Below, piece after piece: positions 52,509 to 61,200 of a stretch of 64,000 nt of DNA (position 1 is the stretch's first letter; the number at the start of each line of letters is the position of its first letter). The position numbers were made by a program, and so were the translations under genes. The notes under the pieces were generated by a model, which was not told where the DNA came from, did no database searches, and saw only the letters and a program-made list of their open reading frames with translations. Source of the stretch: Thiodiazotropha sp040791665. Lineage in GTDB: Bacteria; Pseudomonadota; Gammaproteobacteria; Chromatiales; Chromatiaceae. The stretch covers positions 186,001 to 250,000 of the forward strand of contig JBFNNX010000017.1 in assembly GCA_040791665.1 (NCBI GenBank), in the 5' to 3' direction.

Positions 52509-52539
52509 ACCGTTCCTCACAAAAGAGGAGCGGTTTTTC
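52509..52539 (+). terminator. Rho-independent terminator after the orphan methylase
   Basis: A 10-bp stem ACCGTTCCTC / GAGGAGCGGT with one G-U pair, loop ACAAAA, followed by TTTTTCTT. It lies 60 bp beyond the methylase stop. Confidence 0.85.
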
Positions 52540-52655
52540 TTGTGTCATAGTGGGTTTGTCAGCCCCGGTGCGAGGCTTTTTGCCATCGCACCGCCCCTGA
52601 GTCCCGCCCTTTTGGAATACAGAAGCGGGAACGGATGTCGTGAGAAGGGAAGTTT

Positions 52656-53351
52656 TTATGCGGTAGGCTCCATTCCTGTTACATGATCGCCGCACATGAG
52701 GTTTGCATCGTGCTTGGCCCAGGCGGTGGTCTCACATTTTTCCTTGGGACAAACATATTTCACGCGTTTCCCGCTTTTACTTTCCTGTGCTGGTGACGCG
52801 TTTTCACCCGCCGTGCCTTCGGCGGCGTTCGGGGTCAGGCGGGGCTGCTCGATCCATGTGATTTTGAAGCCGCGTGCGAGGAGGGTGTTGGCGACATTAT
52901 CGAATGGGCCTGCGGGCACGACGATGTGATGAACACTGTCACCCGTCTCTTTACCGCCTTCCTCACCTGTGTCGGTCGGCTGGAGGCCGATGGTCTTCAT
53001 CTTATCGGCCCACTGGCGATTGTGATAGCGGCCCCGGCCCGGTTTGCCGTAGTGGTGTTGCCAGAGATGGACCATCTCGTGGGCGAGGGTGGCCAGTATC
53101 TCTTTAAGGGGCCGCTCGCGGAAATGGGTCGGGTTCAAGGCTATCTCGTCCGTGACTTTGCCGTCCTCCCGGCCAAAACGGTTACCGCAAAAATAGCCGT
53201 AACTTCTTTTACGGCGCTGGAGCGTGATAAGACAATCCGGCAGTTCTCCGTAAAACAGATGCTTGTTTAAAATATCATAGGCGAGCTGGAACCGGCCATA
53301 GGTTTCCTTGGTAGGTTTGATCGGAACATCTGCGGGGGCTTGATCGTTCAT
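52656..53351 (-). CDS. SprT-like zinc metallopeptidase
   Basis: A 231-residue protein with the SprT core TLAHEMVHLWQHHYGKPGRGRYHNRQWADKMKTIGL (HExxH at the AHEMVH block) and a C-terminal zinc-ribbon-like stretch VCPKEKCETTAWAKHDANLMCGDHV. The start MNDQAPADVPIKPTKETYGRFQ at 53351 is chosen over the longer frame. SprT/Spartan proteases cleave proteins cross-linked to DNA, and some element-borne ones are transfer-associated. Third HExxH protein of this region, but of a different family from the two at 45-47 kb. Confidence 0.87.
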   Translation of the reverse strand: MNDQAPADVPIKPTKETYGRFQLAYDILNKHLFYGELPDCLITLQRRKRSYGYFCGNRFGREDGKVTDEIALNPTHFRERPLKEILATLAHEMVHLWQHHYGKPGRGRYHNRQWADKMKTIGLQPTDTGEEGGKETGDSVHHIVVPAGPFDNVANTLLARGFKITWIEQPRLTPNAAEGTAGENASPAQESKSGKRVKYVCPKEKCETTAWAKHDANLMCGDHVTGMEPTA

Positions 53352-53540
53352 TGTGATGTACACTCCAATTTCGGCTATGGATATCTTTGGGATGCACATT
53401 CCAAAATCGTTGACGACATCCCGGTGGAGTGCTTTCTATTAAGGCATAGCCATTTAAAAGCGTTCCTCTTCCATTCCTCGCGGGAAAGGCTTTAGGGCAG
53501 AAGAGGGGAGGGGCGTTAAGGGCCGGTTAACATTTTCTAT

Positions 53541-53554
53541 AATACAATCATAAG
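53541..53554 (+). promoter_or_regulatory. Promoter-overlapping motif AATACAATCATAAG
   Basis: A 14-bp copy of the motif at 26288-26301 with one mismatch. It overlaps TATAAT at 53538-53543, a good -10 hexamer, directly before the proposed oriT and mobilisation genes. Could be a regulator site controlling this promoter. Confidence 0.4.
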
Positions 53555-53583
53555 TAGCAGGGGCAGGCGTTTAAGTCTTTGTA

Positions 53584-53719
53584 CAAGGTATGCGCGGTAG
53601 TACCATTTCATGGTCTCCACCGCGCCTACCTTGGGGGGGATTTCCCATCCCCCGCTTACCCCCCAGGGAACTCACGTAAGCGTAAAAACGATTGATGATC
53701 GTTTTCCGCCAAGTGAGTT
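53584..53719. other. Candidate origin of transfer (oriT) with nested inverted repeats
   Basis: Two sets of inverted repeats lie upstream of mobC and the relaxase. The first is AAGGTATGCGCGGT / ACCGCGCCTACCTT (53585-53598 and 53619-53632) with one mismatch and 20 bp between. The second is composite: AACTCAC (53669-53675) pairs with GTGAGTT (53713-53719), and inside AAAACGAT (53685-53692) pairs with ATCGTTTT (53698-53705). A GC-rich run and no coding gene surround it. Inverted repeats next to relaxase genes are the hallmark of oriT; the nick site is not known. Confidence 0.6.
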
Positions 53720-54085
53720 TACGCGCCCGCGCCTTCGGGATATTTGAGGTCCCTCCGGCGCGTAGCGCGGCAAGGTTTCGTGCTTGCATGACGATCATGG
53801 AGACTGCGGCTCTCCCTGAACCCATCGCGTTAAGGGCCTTCATGCCCCTAACAACCCAGACCGGTGTTTCGACGACCGGCTTCGAGCAAAGGGACTTCGG
53901 CTCCCTTTGCAAACCTCGACCAAAAGGGAGATTACGGTTCTCCCTTTGGATACCCACCAGCCCGAAGGGCGTAAGCCCATGGGCAAATATATGCAGCGTC
54001 CGGGGAGAAGCCCCGGTCAACACGAACCCTGCGCGCGAGGAAGGCGAGAGGCGGGCGGATTGCGAAAGGGATTACGCTAGGCGGT
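53720..54085. other. Non-coding leader between oriT candidate and mobC
   Basis: About 365 bp without a supported gene. It is rich in short repeats of the form GGGAGA...TCTCCC and CTTCGG-type hairpins, for example CTCCCTTTGCAAA and AAAGGGAG near 53900-53935, and includes GAAGGGCG-type motifs. Antisense frames here (53571-54023 and others) are weak and are not called. Confidence 0.35.
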
Positions 54086-54433
54086 ATGACAGAGAAAAAG
54101 AAAGAAACCAGACCTGCACCCATATCCTACCGCCCGCCGGCGCACTTGCGGGATGAATTTCAAGCGCGCGTGGAAAAATCCGGTCTGTCTGTGTCTGCCT
54201 TTCTCACAAAATGTGTGTTTGACCAATTATCGCCCCGGCAAACGCGGCGACCGCCGCTGGAGAAGAAACTCATCGCGAAGTTGCTGGGCGAAGCCGCTCG
54301 CATCCGGGATGCCCTGCACGAGATTTCATTGCGTGGTGATTGTCTTGAAAATGCCCTCATGGTCGAGCAAGCGGTGGAGGAGCTGACAGCAATCCGTACC
54401 TTGCTCATGAAGGCCATGGGCCGCAAACCATGA
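54086..54433 (+). CDS. MobC-like mobilisation accessory protein
   Basis: A 115-residue protein. Residues about 15-50 (YRPPAHLRDEFQARVEKSGLSVSAFLTKCVFDQL) look like a ribbon-helix-helix DNA-binding domain, followed by helical LEKKLIAKLLGEAARIRDALHEISLRG. It overlaps the relaxase start by 4 bp (ATGA), so they are translated together. MobC proteins bind oriT and help the relaxase melt the nick site. Confidence 0.83.
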   Translation: MTEKKKETRPAPISYRPPAHLRDEFQARVEKSGLSVSAFLTKCVFDQLSPRQTRRPPLEKKLIAKLLGEAARIRDALHEISLRGDCLENALMVEQAVEELTAIRTLLMKAMGRKP

Positions 54434-56055
54434 TCCCGTTCGCAAGCCAGCGTGCCTTGGGTCAGGATTTGGCGACCCATCTTCTCAATGAATACGACAA
54501 CGACTATATGGAGGTCGCCGATGTGCGCGGGGCGGTGGCGGACGACCTGCACGGCGCGTTCTCCGAGTGGGAGGCGCAGGCCCATGCACTGACCAAGTGT
54601 GAGAACTATCTCTACTCCCTTTCAATCAATCCCGACCAGAGGCAGGGGCGTCTCACACGGGATCAGTACATGGCCTACGTAGACCGCGTCGAAGAAAAGC
54701 TGGGCCTTACCGATCAGGGACGGGCGATTGTGTTTCACATCAAGGACGGCAGAGAGCACGCCCATGTCGTCTGGTCACGCATCGACCTGGAGAAGGAGAA
54801 GGCGGTCCAGATGTCCTTCGACCGAGACAAGCTGATGATGGTCACGCGCTTGTTCGCCAAGGAGCACGGCCTGGAATTGCCCAAAGGCTATGAGAAAGAA
54901 GGCAAGGGTCAGCAGCTCTCCCTTTATGAAATGCACCAGAAGCGCACCACCGGGCTTTCCAAGGATGAGCGTCAGGAACAGGTCACTGACGCTTGGCGTT
55001 CCAGTGATTCAGCCAAGGCCTTTGTGCAAGCGCTGGCGGACAAGGGTTACATCCTGGCGAGTGGTAACAGGCCTTATGTACTGGTTGATCTCTATGGCGG
55101 TATGAACGCTCTGCCAAAAATGATCAACGACAAAACAGTCCGTACAAAGGATATCAGGGCATTCCTGGAACGTGATTATCCACCGGACTCACTGCCTCAT
55201 GTCGATGAAGCGCGGGAAATGGCGGCGCGCCATAGAAAAGCCATGGAAGAGCACATCAAGGTCGAGCAGCGGGCGGACAAGCTAAACGATCTTAAAAAAA
55301 TGCAGCAGGGTAGGCGGCAAAAGAGGGAAGCCGCACAAGAGGCGGCCTTGGAAAAGCAAAAAACAGAGCGGCGTGAATTAGCATTGCAGCACCAGAGGGA
55401 GCGCAAATCCCTGCGCACGGCCTATGTTGTGCAGACAAGGCAGATCAAACAAAAGCGCTATCAAAATCGTCCGACGGGTCTTGCGGCTTTTTTAGGCCGG
55501 GTCTCTGGTATCGCCTCGGTAACGAAAAAAATACACAAATATCAGGATCGCAGGCGTTTTAAGGTTTACAGAGAAAAACTCTCCGAAATGAAAGAAAGGC
55601 AGGAACAGGAGAGGCGGGAACTTCAGCATCAACAGAAGTTGCTGGCGCTTGATCTGGACAGGAAGATGAGGGGGCTGGCCCAAGTTGAACAGCGGGAACT
55701 GCGCGCGTTCGAGGAAAGCATGCTCAAAGAGGTACGGATACAGGCGCGGGGCGGTAAAGACAAGATACCGTCACTCGGGCTTGAATTAACACCGCGCGGC
55801 AGGCCTGCCGTACCGCACAAGGCCATGAACCGGCATATCTCGCAAATGGCGAAAGAGCGCTACGCTGAAAAAACATTCAAGCCAAAAGACAGGATTACCG
55901 ATCTATCTGACGACTTCACACGGGCTTCTCGAAGCGAAAAAACTGAAGGGGAGGGGGCTGGCGACAGTGAGGCGCTGAAACCCAAATCACAAACCCACAA
56001 GCGCCGTGCACGGCGACATAAGGGTCGGGGTACAATCGCAGATCGGGGTAAATAA
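54430..56055 (+). CDS. MOBP-type relaxase/mobilisation nuclease
   Basis: A 541-residue protein. The metal-binding histidine motif HIKDGREHAHVVWSRID (His103, His110, His112) is the relaxase motif III of the VirD2/TraI MOBP group, and N-terminal tyrosines (NEYDNDYMEV) are candidates for the nucleophile. The C-terminal half is a long charged, Lys/Arg/Glu-rich coiled-coil region (about 260-420). It nicks oriT and pilots the strand into the recipient. It is the last gene of the mob operon. Confidence 0.9.
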   Translation: MIPFASQRALGQDLATHLLNEYDNDYMEVADVRGAVADDLHGAFSEWEAQAHALTKCENYLYSLSINPDQRQGRLTRDQYMAYVDRVEEKLGLTDQGRAIVFHIKDGREHAHVVWSRIDLEKEKAVQMSFDRDKLMMVTRLFAKEHGLELPKGYEKEGKGQQLSLYEMHQKRTTGLSKDERQEQVTDAWRSSDSAKAFVQALADKGYILASGNRPYVLVDLYGGMNALPKMINDKTVRTKDIRAFLERDYPPDSLPHVDEAREMAARHRKAMEEHIKVEQRADKLNDLKKMQQGRRQKREAAQEAALEKQKTERRELALQHQRERKSLRTAYVVQTRQIKQKRYQNRPTGLAAFLGRVSGIASVTKKIHKYQDRRRFKVYREKLSEMKERQEQERRELQHQQKLLALDLDRKMRGLAQVEQRELRAFEESMLKEVRIQARGGKDKIPSLGLELTPRGRPAVPHKAMNRHISQMAKERYAEKTFKPKDRITDLSDDFTRASRSEKTEGEGAGDSEALKPKSQTHKRRARRHKGRGTIADRGK

Positions 56056-56061
56056 AGAAAT

Positions 56062-57111
56062 CTATTTTAATAAATATACAGCTATCTGATCAACTCCAAT
56101 ATAGCTGTTCATGCGTTTTAGGGAGATTTTAGCAAGTCCGTCGCGAAACGTAATTTTTTCACCTGCGTTTAAATTCCAGGTCAAAGTCTTGCCAGCAACC
56201 ACTGGTTCGGGTGTAGCAGTTAAAATACCTTCTTCAACTGGTTCTAGGAGAGTCATGACGATACGAACAGGTTGTTCTATATATAAGATACGAACCCATT
56301 CGCGATTGTATTTATGACCCATATATTGCCAATAAGGAGTCATGTTGTTTTTCATGGCCGCTGATTTTACATCGCTATCCCGTCCGTCTAGTTTACCTAG
56401 GTAAAGTATGGCTTCTTTTATATGGGGTAGTGTTGCCTCTATAATCAGGTCTTCACCTTCTGCTCCCATATTGACCGTATCAAAATTTTGGTAGAAATGT
56501 GGATTGCTGTTTTTAGACAAGGGCATGAATACACCATCAAACGGATGTCCTGATTGCATAAGTTTACGTGCATCGTTTGGGTGTATTAAATGTTTCATTT
56601 CATCTACGGTCACATAGCCGTAAAAGGAATCCGCCATAATCTTACGCCCGTCGGGTAAAGTGACCAGAAGAGCTGAATGGCCGCTGTTGTCTTTTATCAT
56701 GTTCCATTGGACTGAATTGTATCCTTCCAGCGAAAGTACAAAAGCCAGCATACGAGCGGCATTGTCACACAAGCCAGTTTCTACAATTGTTTCGATTACA
56801 CCTGATGGTAGACGGATAAATTCTGGTAATCGTTCAGTAGTAAGGTAAGGACGTAGACGAAGTATGGGTACATTTGCAGGTTGTTTTGCTTCAAAGTGAT
56901 TAAATATCTCTGTTGAAATAGCAATAACTTTATCGTCCGCCGTGGAAGGACTGTGCTTTTCGTAGGCCGCACTGATAATGCTAGCAGCTTTATCTCTCGC
57001 TGTTGATATTATTAGTTGCTTTGCTACAAGCGAACTTATGATGGCAACAACAATAAAAGTGAAACCGCCAGCGATTAGAATAGTTAAAATTCTGCCAAAC
57101 ATGGTGTTCAT
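56062..57111 (-). CDS. Membrane-anchored transglutaminase-like protein
   Basis: A 349-residue protein with one N-terminal helix (ILTILIAGGFTFIVVAIISSLVAK, residues 8-31). The rest is extracytoplasmic and holds a possible catalytic triad: Cys115 in TGLCDNAARMLAFVLSLEGYNSV, His145 in DNSGHSALLVTLPDGRK, and Asp161 in IMADSFYGYV. That order and spacing matches transglutaminase/papain-like folds. No other family was recognised. It converges on the relaxase gene and is divergent from the RTX-linked operon, which hints at a role with that large surface protein. Confidence 0.75.
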   Translation of the reverse strand: MNTMFGRILTILIAGGFTFIVVAIISSLVAKQLIISTARDKAASIISAAYEKHSPSTADDKVIAISTEIFNHFEAKQPANVPILRLRPYLTTERLPEFIRLPSGVIETIVETGLCDNAARMLAFVLSLEGYNSVQWNMIKDNSGHSALLVTLPDGRKIMADSFYGYVTVDEMKHLIHPNDARKLMQSGHPFDGVFMPLSKNSNPHFYQNFDTVNMGAEGEDLIIEATLPHIKEAILYLGKLDGRDSDVKSAAMKNNMTPYWQYMGHKYNREWVRILYIEQPVRIVMTLLEPVEEGILTATPEPVVAGKTLTWNLNAGEKITFRDGLAKISLKRMNSYIGVDQIAVYLLK

Positions 57112-57439
57112 TTAGTATCAACCTAAACTGTAGTCAACAATTTATTTAATGGCTGTGCAGGTAAACCAGCCGACATATTGTTTAGCGCACTTTCATATTA
57201 TCTTAATGTGTTTTTGGATCACGATTAATGACAACAAGTGTGCATGTTCCCTTTTTGAATACCAGGTGATAATTCACCGGGCAGGGGAGTCAACCGTTGT
57301 GCGAATTTATAGTTGCGAAACACCATTATGGTTGTATTTCAATGTTTTAAGCACGTTTATGTTTGACTCGGGTTTTTTTGTGGGCTAGGAGTCAAAGGCA
57401 AGCGCAGAATTAAAAAAACAGCAAAAGCAAGGGGACACG
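57112..57439. other. Intergenic region between divergent surface-protein genes
   Basis: A 328-bp AT-rich interval that must hold the promoters of both the transglutaminase-like gene and the RTX-linked operon. A 79-codon forward frame (57149-57388) has no ribosome site or sensible composition and is not called. I see no repeat or terminator in it. Confidence 0.4.
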
Positions 57440-58276
57440 ATGCCAAAACTGCGGATCATCACAATAGCTTTATCATTTCTGTTTATTCCGGCGTTTATGG
57501 CGGGGGTGGCGAGTGTGTGGGCCGATGAAATACCGGAGGCTTCCGAACGTCCTTACAAAGCCACAACGGTTGATGAATGCATTCGGGAGAAAGAGTGCGT
57601 TTGGACGGCATTTGAGAAATTTACGATCAATTCCGAAGACGTTGATCCAGTAACTTCGAGCAGGGTTATTCGAAAATGGGGCGAAGATATCCGCATTATG
57701 CTGTTTGGAGAGAATGCCCTGCAATACAAAGACGATATTCAGAAATCTATAGAGCTGGTCAAGCCTTATTTTCCTTACGATATCGCTATCGTTGATAGCC
57801 GGTACAACGTATCCGTTGTTCTTACTAACAGTATTGAGAGAGAATTTGAAGATAATTACGGACCACGACTGGCGCGTATGTTTCAGACGGATAATTTCAA
57901 AAAAATATATTTATGGGGGAAGGAGAATATAGTTGGTCCACTACAAAGAATAGTTTTCTTTGACCATTATAACGACAATCAAAATCTTGGGGTGGCATTC
58001 TCTTTTATAAGAACAGAGAGCGATCATACTGCTGATTATTTAAAGGCTAGTATTTTTGATGTTTTATATCAGGGAATTGGCTCTCCTGATATTGAATTTA
58101 GTAAGTATGGTCCTGGTATAGCCATGCCAACAAAACTTGACTTGTTATTGATGGCTCTTCTTTATGATCCCCGCTTTTATTCCGGGCAGTCTTACAGGGA
58201 TGTCAAAGCCACTTTTGAGCAAGTCTATCCGGACATTATCAAAGATTTTCTTAACATGAACAGAAAGGCAGAATAA
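57440..58276 (+). CDS. Exported protein, possibly DUF2927 type, coupled to the RTX gene
   Basis: A 278-residue protein with a signal peptide MPKLRIITIALSFLFIPAFMAGVASVWA. The mature part includes SRVIRKWGEDIRIMLFGENALQ and the C-terminal LLMALLYDPRFYSGQSYRDVKATFEQVYPDI, which look like the opening and ending of DUF2927 proteins (predicted secreted proteases or binding proteins); the usual zinc motif is not obvious. Its stop overlaps the next gene's start (TAATG), so it is translated with the giant RTX protein and is probably needed for its export or maturation. Confidence 0.68.
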   Translation: MPKLRIITIALSFLFIPAFMAGVASVWADEIPEASERPYKATTVDECIREKECVWTAFEKFTINSEDVDPVTSSRVIRKWGEDIRIMLFGENALQYKDDIQKSIELVKPYFPYDIAIVDSRYNVSVVLTNSIEREFEDNYGPRLARMFQTDNFKKIYLWGKENIVGPLQRIVFFDHYNDNQNLGVAFSFIRTESDHTADYLKASIFDVLYQGIGSPDIEFSKYGPGIAMPTKLDLLLMALLYDPRFYSGQSYRDVKATFEQVYPDIIKDFLNMNRKAE

Positions 58277-61200
58277 TGGCCAACGAACAACTGCAAATTG
58301 ATATCAGGGATCGTGCAATAGAGTTGGGATTTTTGGGTTCTGAGCATGCCAATACAGAAGTAAAGTTTCATAACAGCATTGTACAATATTCACAGGTCTT
58401 CGGCATTGATGCTACATTGATTAATTTATTCAACTATTCATACAACGTTGCCAATACTTCTTACTGGTCATTTCATATTTCAGCGGAAGCTGGATTACCA
58501 CCTTCACAGGGACAAAATGGTGTCACATATCACTATGACTTAAATTTAAGTAGTTTCGATGGAATTTATACGACTACCGGGACACAGGTCACGAGCGGTA
58601 ACAAAATTATCCAGGTGTCAGGCGGACAAAATAGTGAAGGCAACTATGAGGGTGATCTTGGTTTTGACATCAGGCGTTTTTCTGGGGGTGTCGGGACAAC
58701 TCTCGATGGAACTTCTATAGAAGAACTCATGATTGAAGTTGGAGCAACTGCTGAGTTAGTAGGAGCAAATATTGGGGCTTCAAAAGTATTTGTCGATAAC
58801 GCTATTACTGTTTCAAACAAAATAAATGATTTCGGTTTGACAGACAGTGCATTGACGAACGATGTCTGGAATCAACTTGTAACGCAGTTCCCCAATGTTA
58901 CTACGAATTACACGCAGGACTCATTTCACGCGAAAGTGGCTGCTATCCATGAATTTGGCGGTGAGCATATTACAACAGCTCAAATGCAAGCGGTTGCGTC
59001 AATTATTGGAGATGACTTTGCGCAAATAAACTATCCCCCCCAAACTGTAGACACAATCGTTGGATATATTGGTGACTATCTATCAGAAAAGGTTACAGAA
59101 CTGGGTAGTTTGTTTTCGGGTGTGGATGAAGCTGCGCCGCAACTGATTGCCGGTGGACAAGGGGAGGACTTTGCGTGGGCGACGCTTAGCGAGGATGAAA
59201 TATTCGATGGTGTAATCGACAGCCTTGAAGAAATAGTACCGGAAAACAGGATTAGTGCAGCTTCAACCGAGCATACTGTTGAGAGATTTTATTCAGATGG
59301 GACATCGGAGGTTATCTCATTTAATCCGAACGAACGACAGATCGAGAATTTTAACCTCCAATTTACTGATGCGGAAGTTAACGGGATCGTCATCAGTTCG
59401 GTAACTAACACCTTGACCAACTCTGATGGGTCTGTGTTTAACGTTACGGATACGGTTATTGAGGATATCAGCGGTGACCGCTATTTTGTTAGTTCGTCAT
59501 CATTGGCCGATGGCAGTGTTTTACCGCTAAATGGTGTAAGCCACCAACAGAATATCTTGAAAACAAATTTTGATGGAACCGTCGTTTTGGGCCACCAGGA
59601 AATTACGACCTTTATTCAGAATGGACGTCAGCACGAGATAGTTGAGTTTCTGAATGAAGCAGATGGTAACTGGCATGTTCAGCAGACAATTAAAGACGAA
59701 ACAACGGGCAACATTATTGATACAGGACAAACCTACATTGTACCCAGTGCAGAGTTGCTGGTGTCACTGCAGGCAACAGGGGGCACTGCGGGCTCTGTTC
59801 TTGGTAGTTATCTTGCCGATGGTAATGTTTATCAGGATGTTATCTATTCCACTTTTCTGAAAACGGTCGGGGAGCATTTCGGTACTTTTTCTGCGTATTT
59901 GGCTAATGATAACGGAGTACAAAATTCTCTCGATGTGGCGGTAAATGGTGGTGATATTGAAGGGACTGTATTCCAAAATGCGGATTTTGCAGAATCGTTC
60001 TTTTCTAATTTAAATGACAAGCTTTCAGGTGTTCTGGGTGGATTGATTATTAATGAAGTTGGTGATGTCCTGGGTATTGAGGGCGTTGCCGGGGAAATCG
60101 TATCTACTGCAGGTAACGCTGTTACCGCTGCTTTTGTGAGTGAAACTATTGATGTGGTTTTTGGTAACCTCGATGGGGCTCTCTTTAGTGGGTTTGCTGA
60201 TGGACAGTTTTTCTCAAGTACTTTTAATGAAGGAACAGGGCAATGGGAGACGAGCTTCGATGTTCAGGGGCTAGTAGTCAATGCGTTGGCATCTTATGCT
60301 GGATCACGTCTGGCAGGCGAAATAATTGAGCCCGAGAGTGAAACAGCGGCGATATTTGGTTCTCTTGGTTCCGGCTTGGCAACAGCGGTGGCTGCGGCAA
60401 ATGCGGCAGTTGGCTCTACGCTGGCTTCCATTCAAACCGCGTTGACATTTGGACTAGCAGGCGGCCCTGTTGGTATCGCTATTAGCGCGTTTATTGGTAC
60501 AGCTTTGGGGACAGCGCTGGGGAATATGTTTGGGGGTGAGGAATCTCCACCGGAAGCGTGGGCACGTGCGTCGTATAATGGTTCTGACAAGGAATATATA
60601 ATTAGCTTGTCTTGGGATAATCATGGCGGTGATTCGGGTGTGGCAGAAAGTATGCTGTATCAGGTAATTCAGGGTGTTAACAGTATAATCGCGTTGACCC
60701 ATGGCACGTTACGCCAGAGTTCTCATGCTGCTGATCTTCAAATTGGGTATGAAGGTAACGCCTTTAGGGTAAGTGTTGCTGGCAGTGAAGAGAAGTCCTT
60801 CAGTACATCAGTAGACGCGATTAGCTATGCCGCATACAAACTGATGCAAGGATTTGACCTGGTCGGTGGGCATGCCGTCTTGATGCGGGCGTGGCACAAC
60901 TCCGATGCGACCAATATCTATGAGTTCAAGGAAGATATTGAAGTTGCCGAGGCCTTCCAGAACTACCTCGCCAACCCAACAGGCATACTGGCGATGATGA
61001 TGAACGAGCCGGACAGTGAGTTGGCACAAAGCTGGGCGGCGATTCTGCAACGGGCAGCGGAGCTAAGATTGCACATGCCACATGAAAAAGACCTCGATGG
61101 CGGCTGGGGCGAAGTGCTGCGGGCGCAGGGGCTTGATCCTGAGCTTATTCCGGAGCTCGATGGCGATACGATTATCCTGACCGATCCGGTGACGGGTGAA

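Noticed and set aside
53571..54023. 150-residue minus-strand frame over the oriT region
   Set aside because: No ribosome site or recognisable product; it runs over the inverted repeats and leader region.
57149..57388. 79-residue plus-strand frame
   Set aside because: No ribosome site, odd composition, and it occupies the promoter region of the downstream operon.
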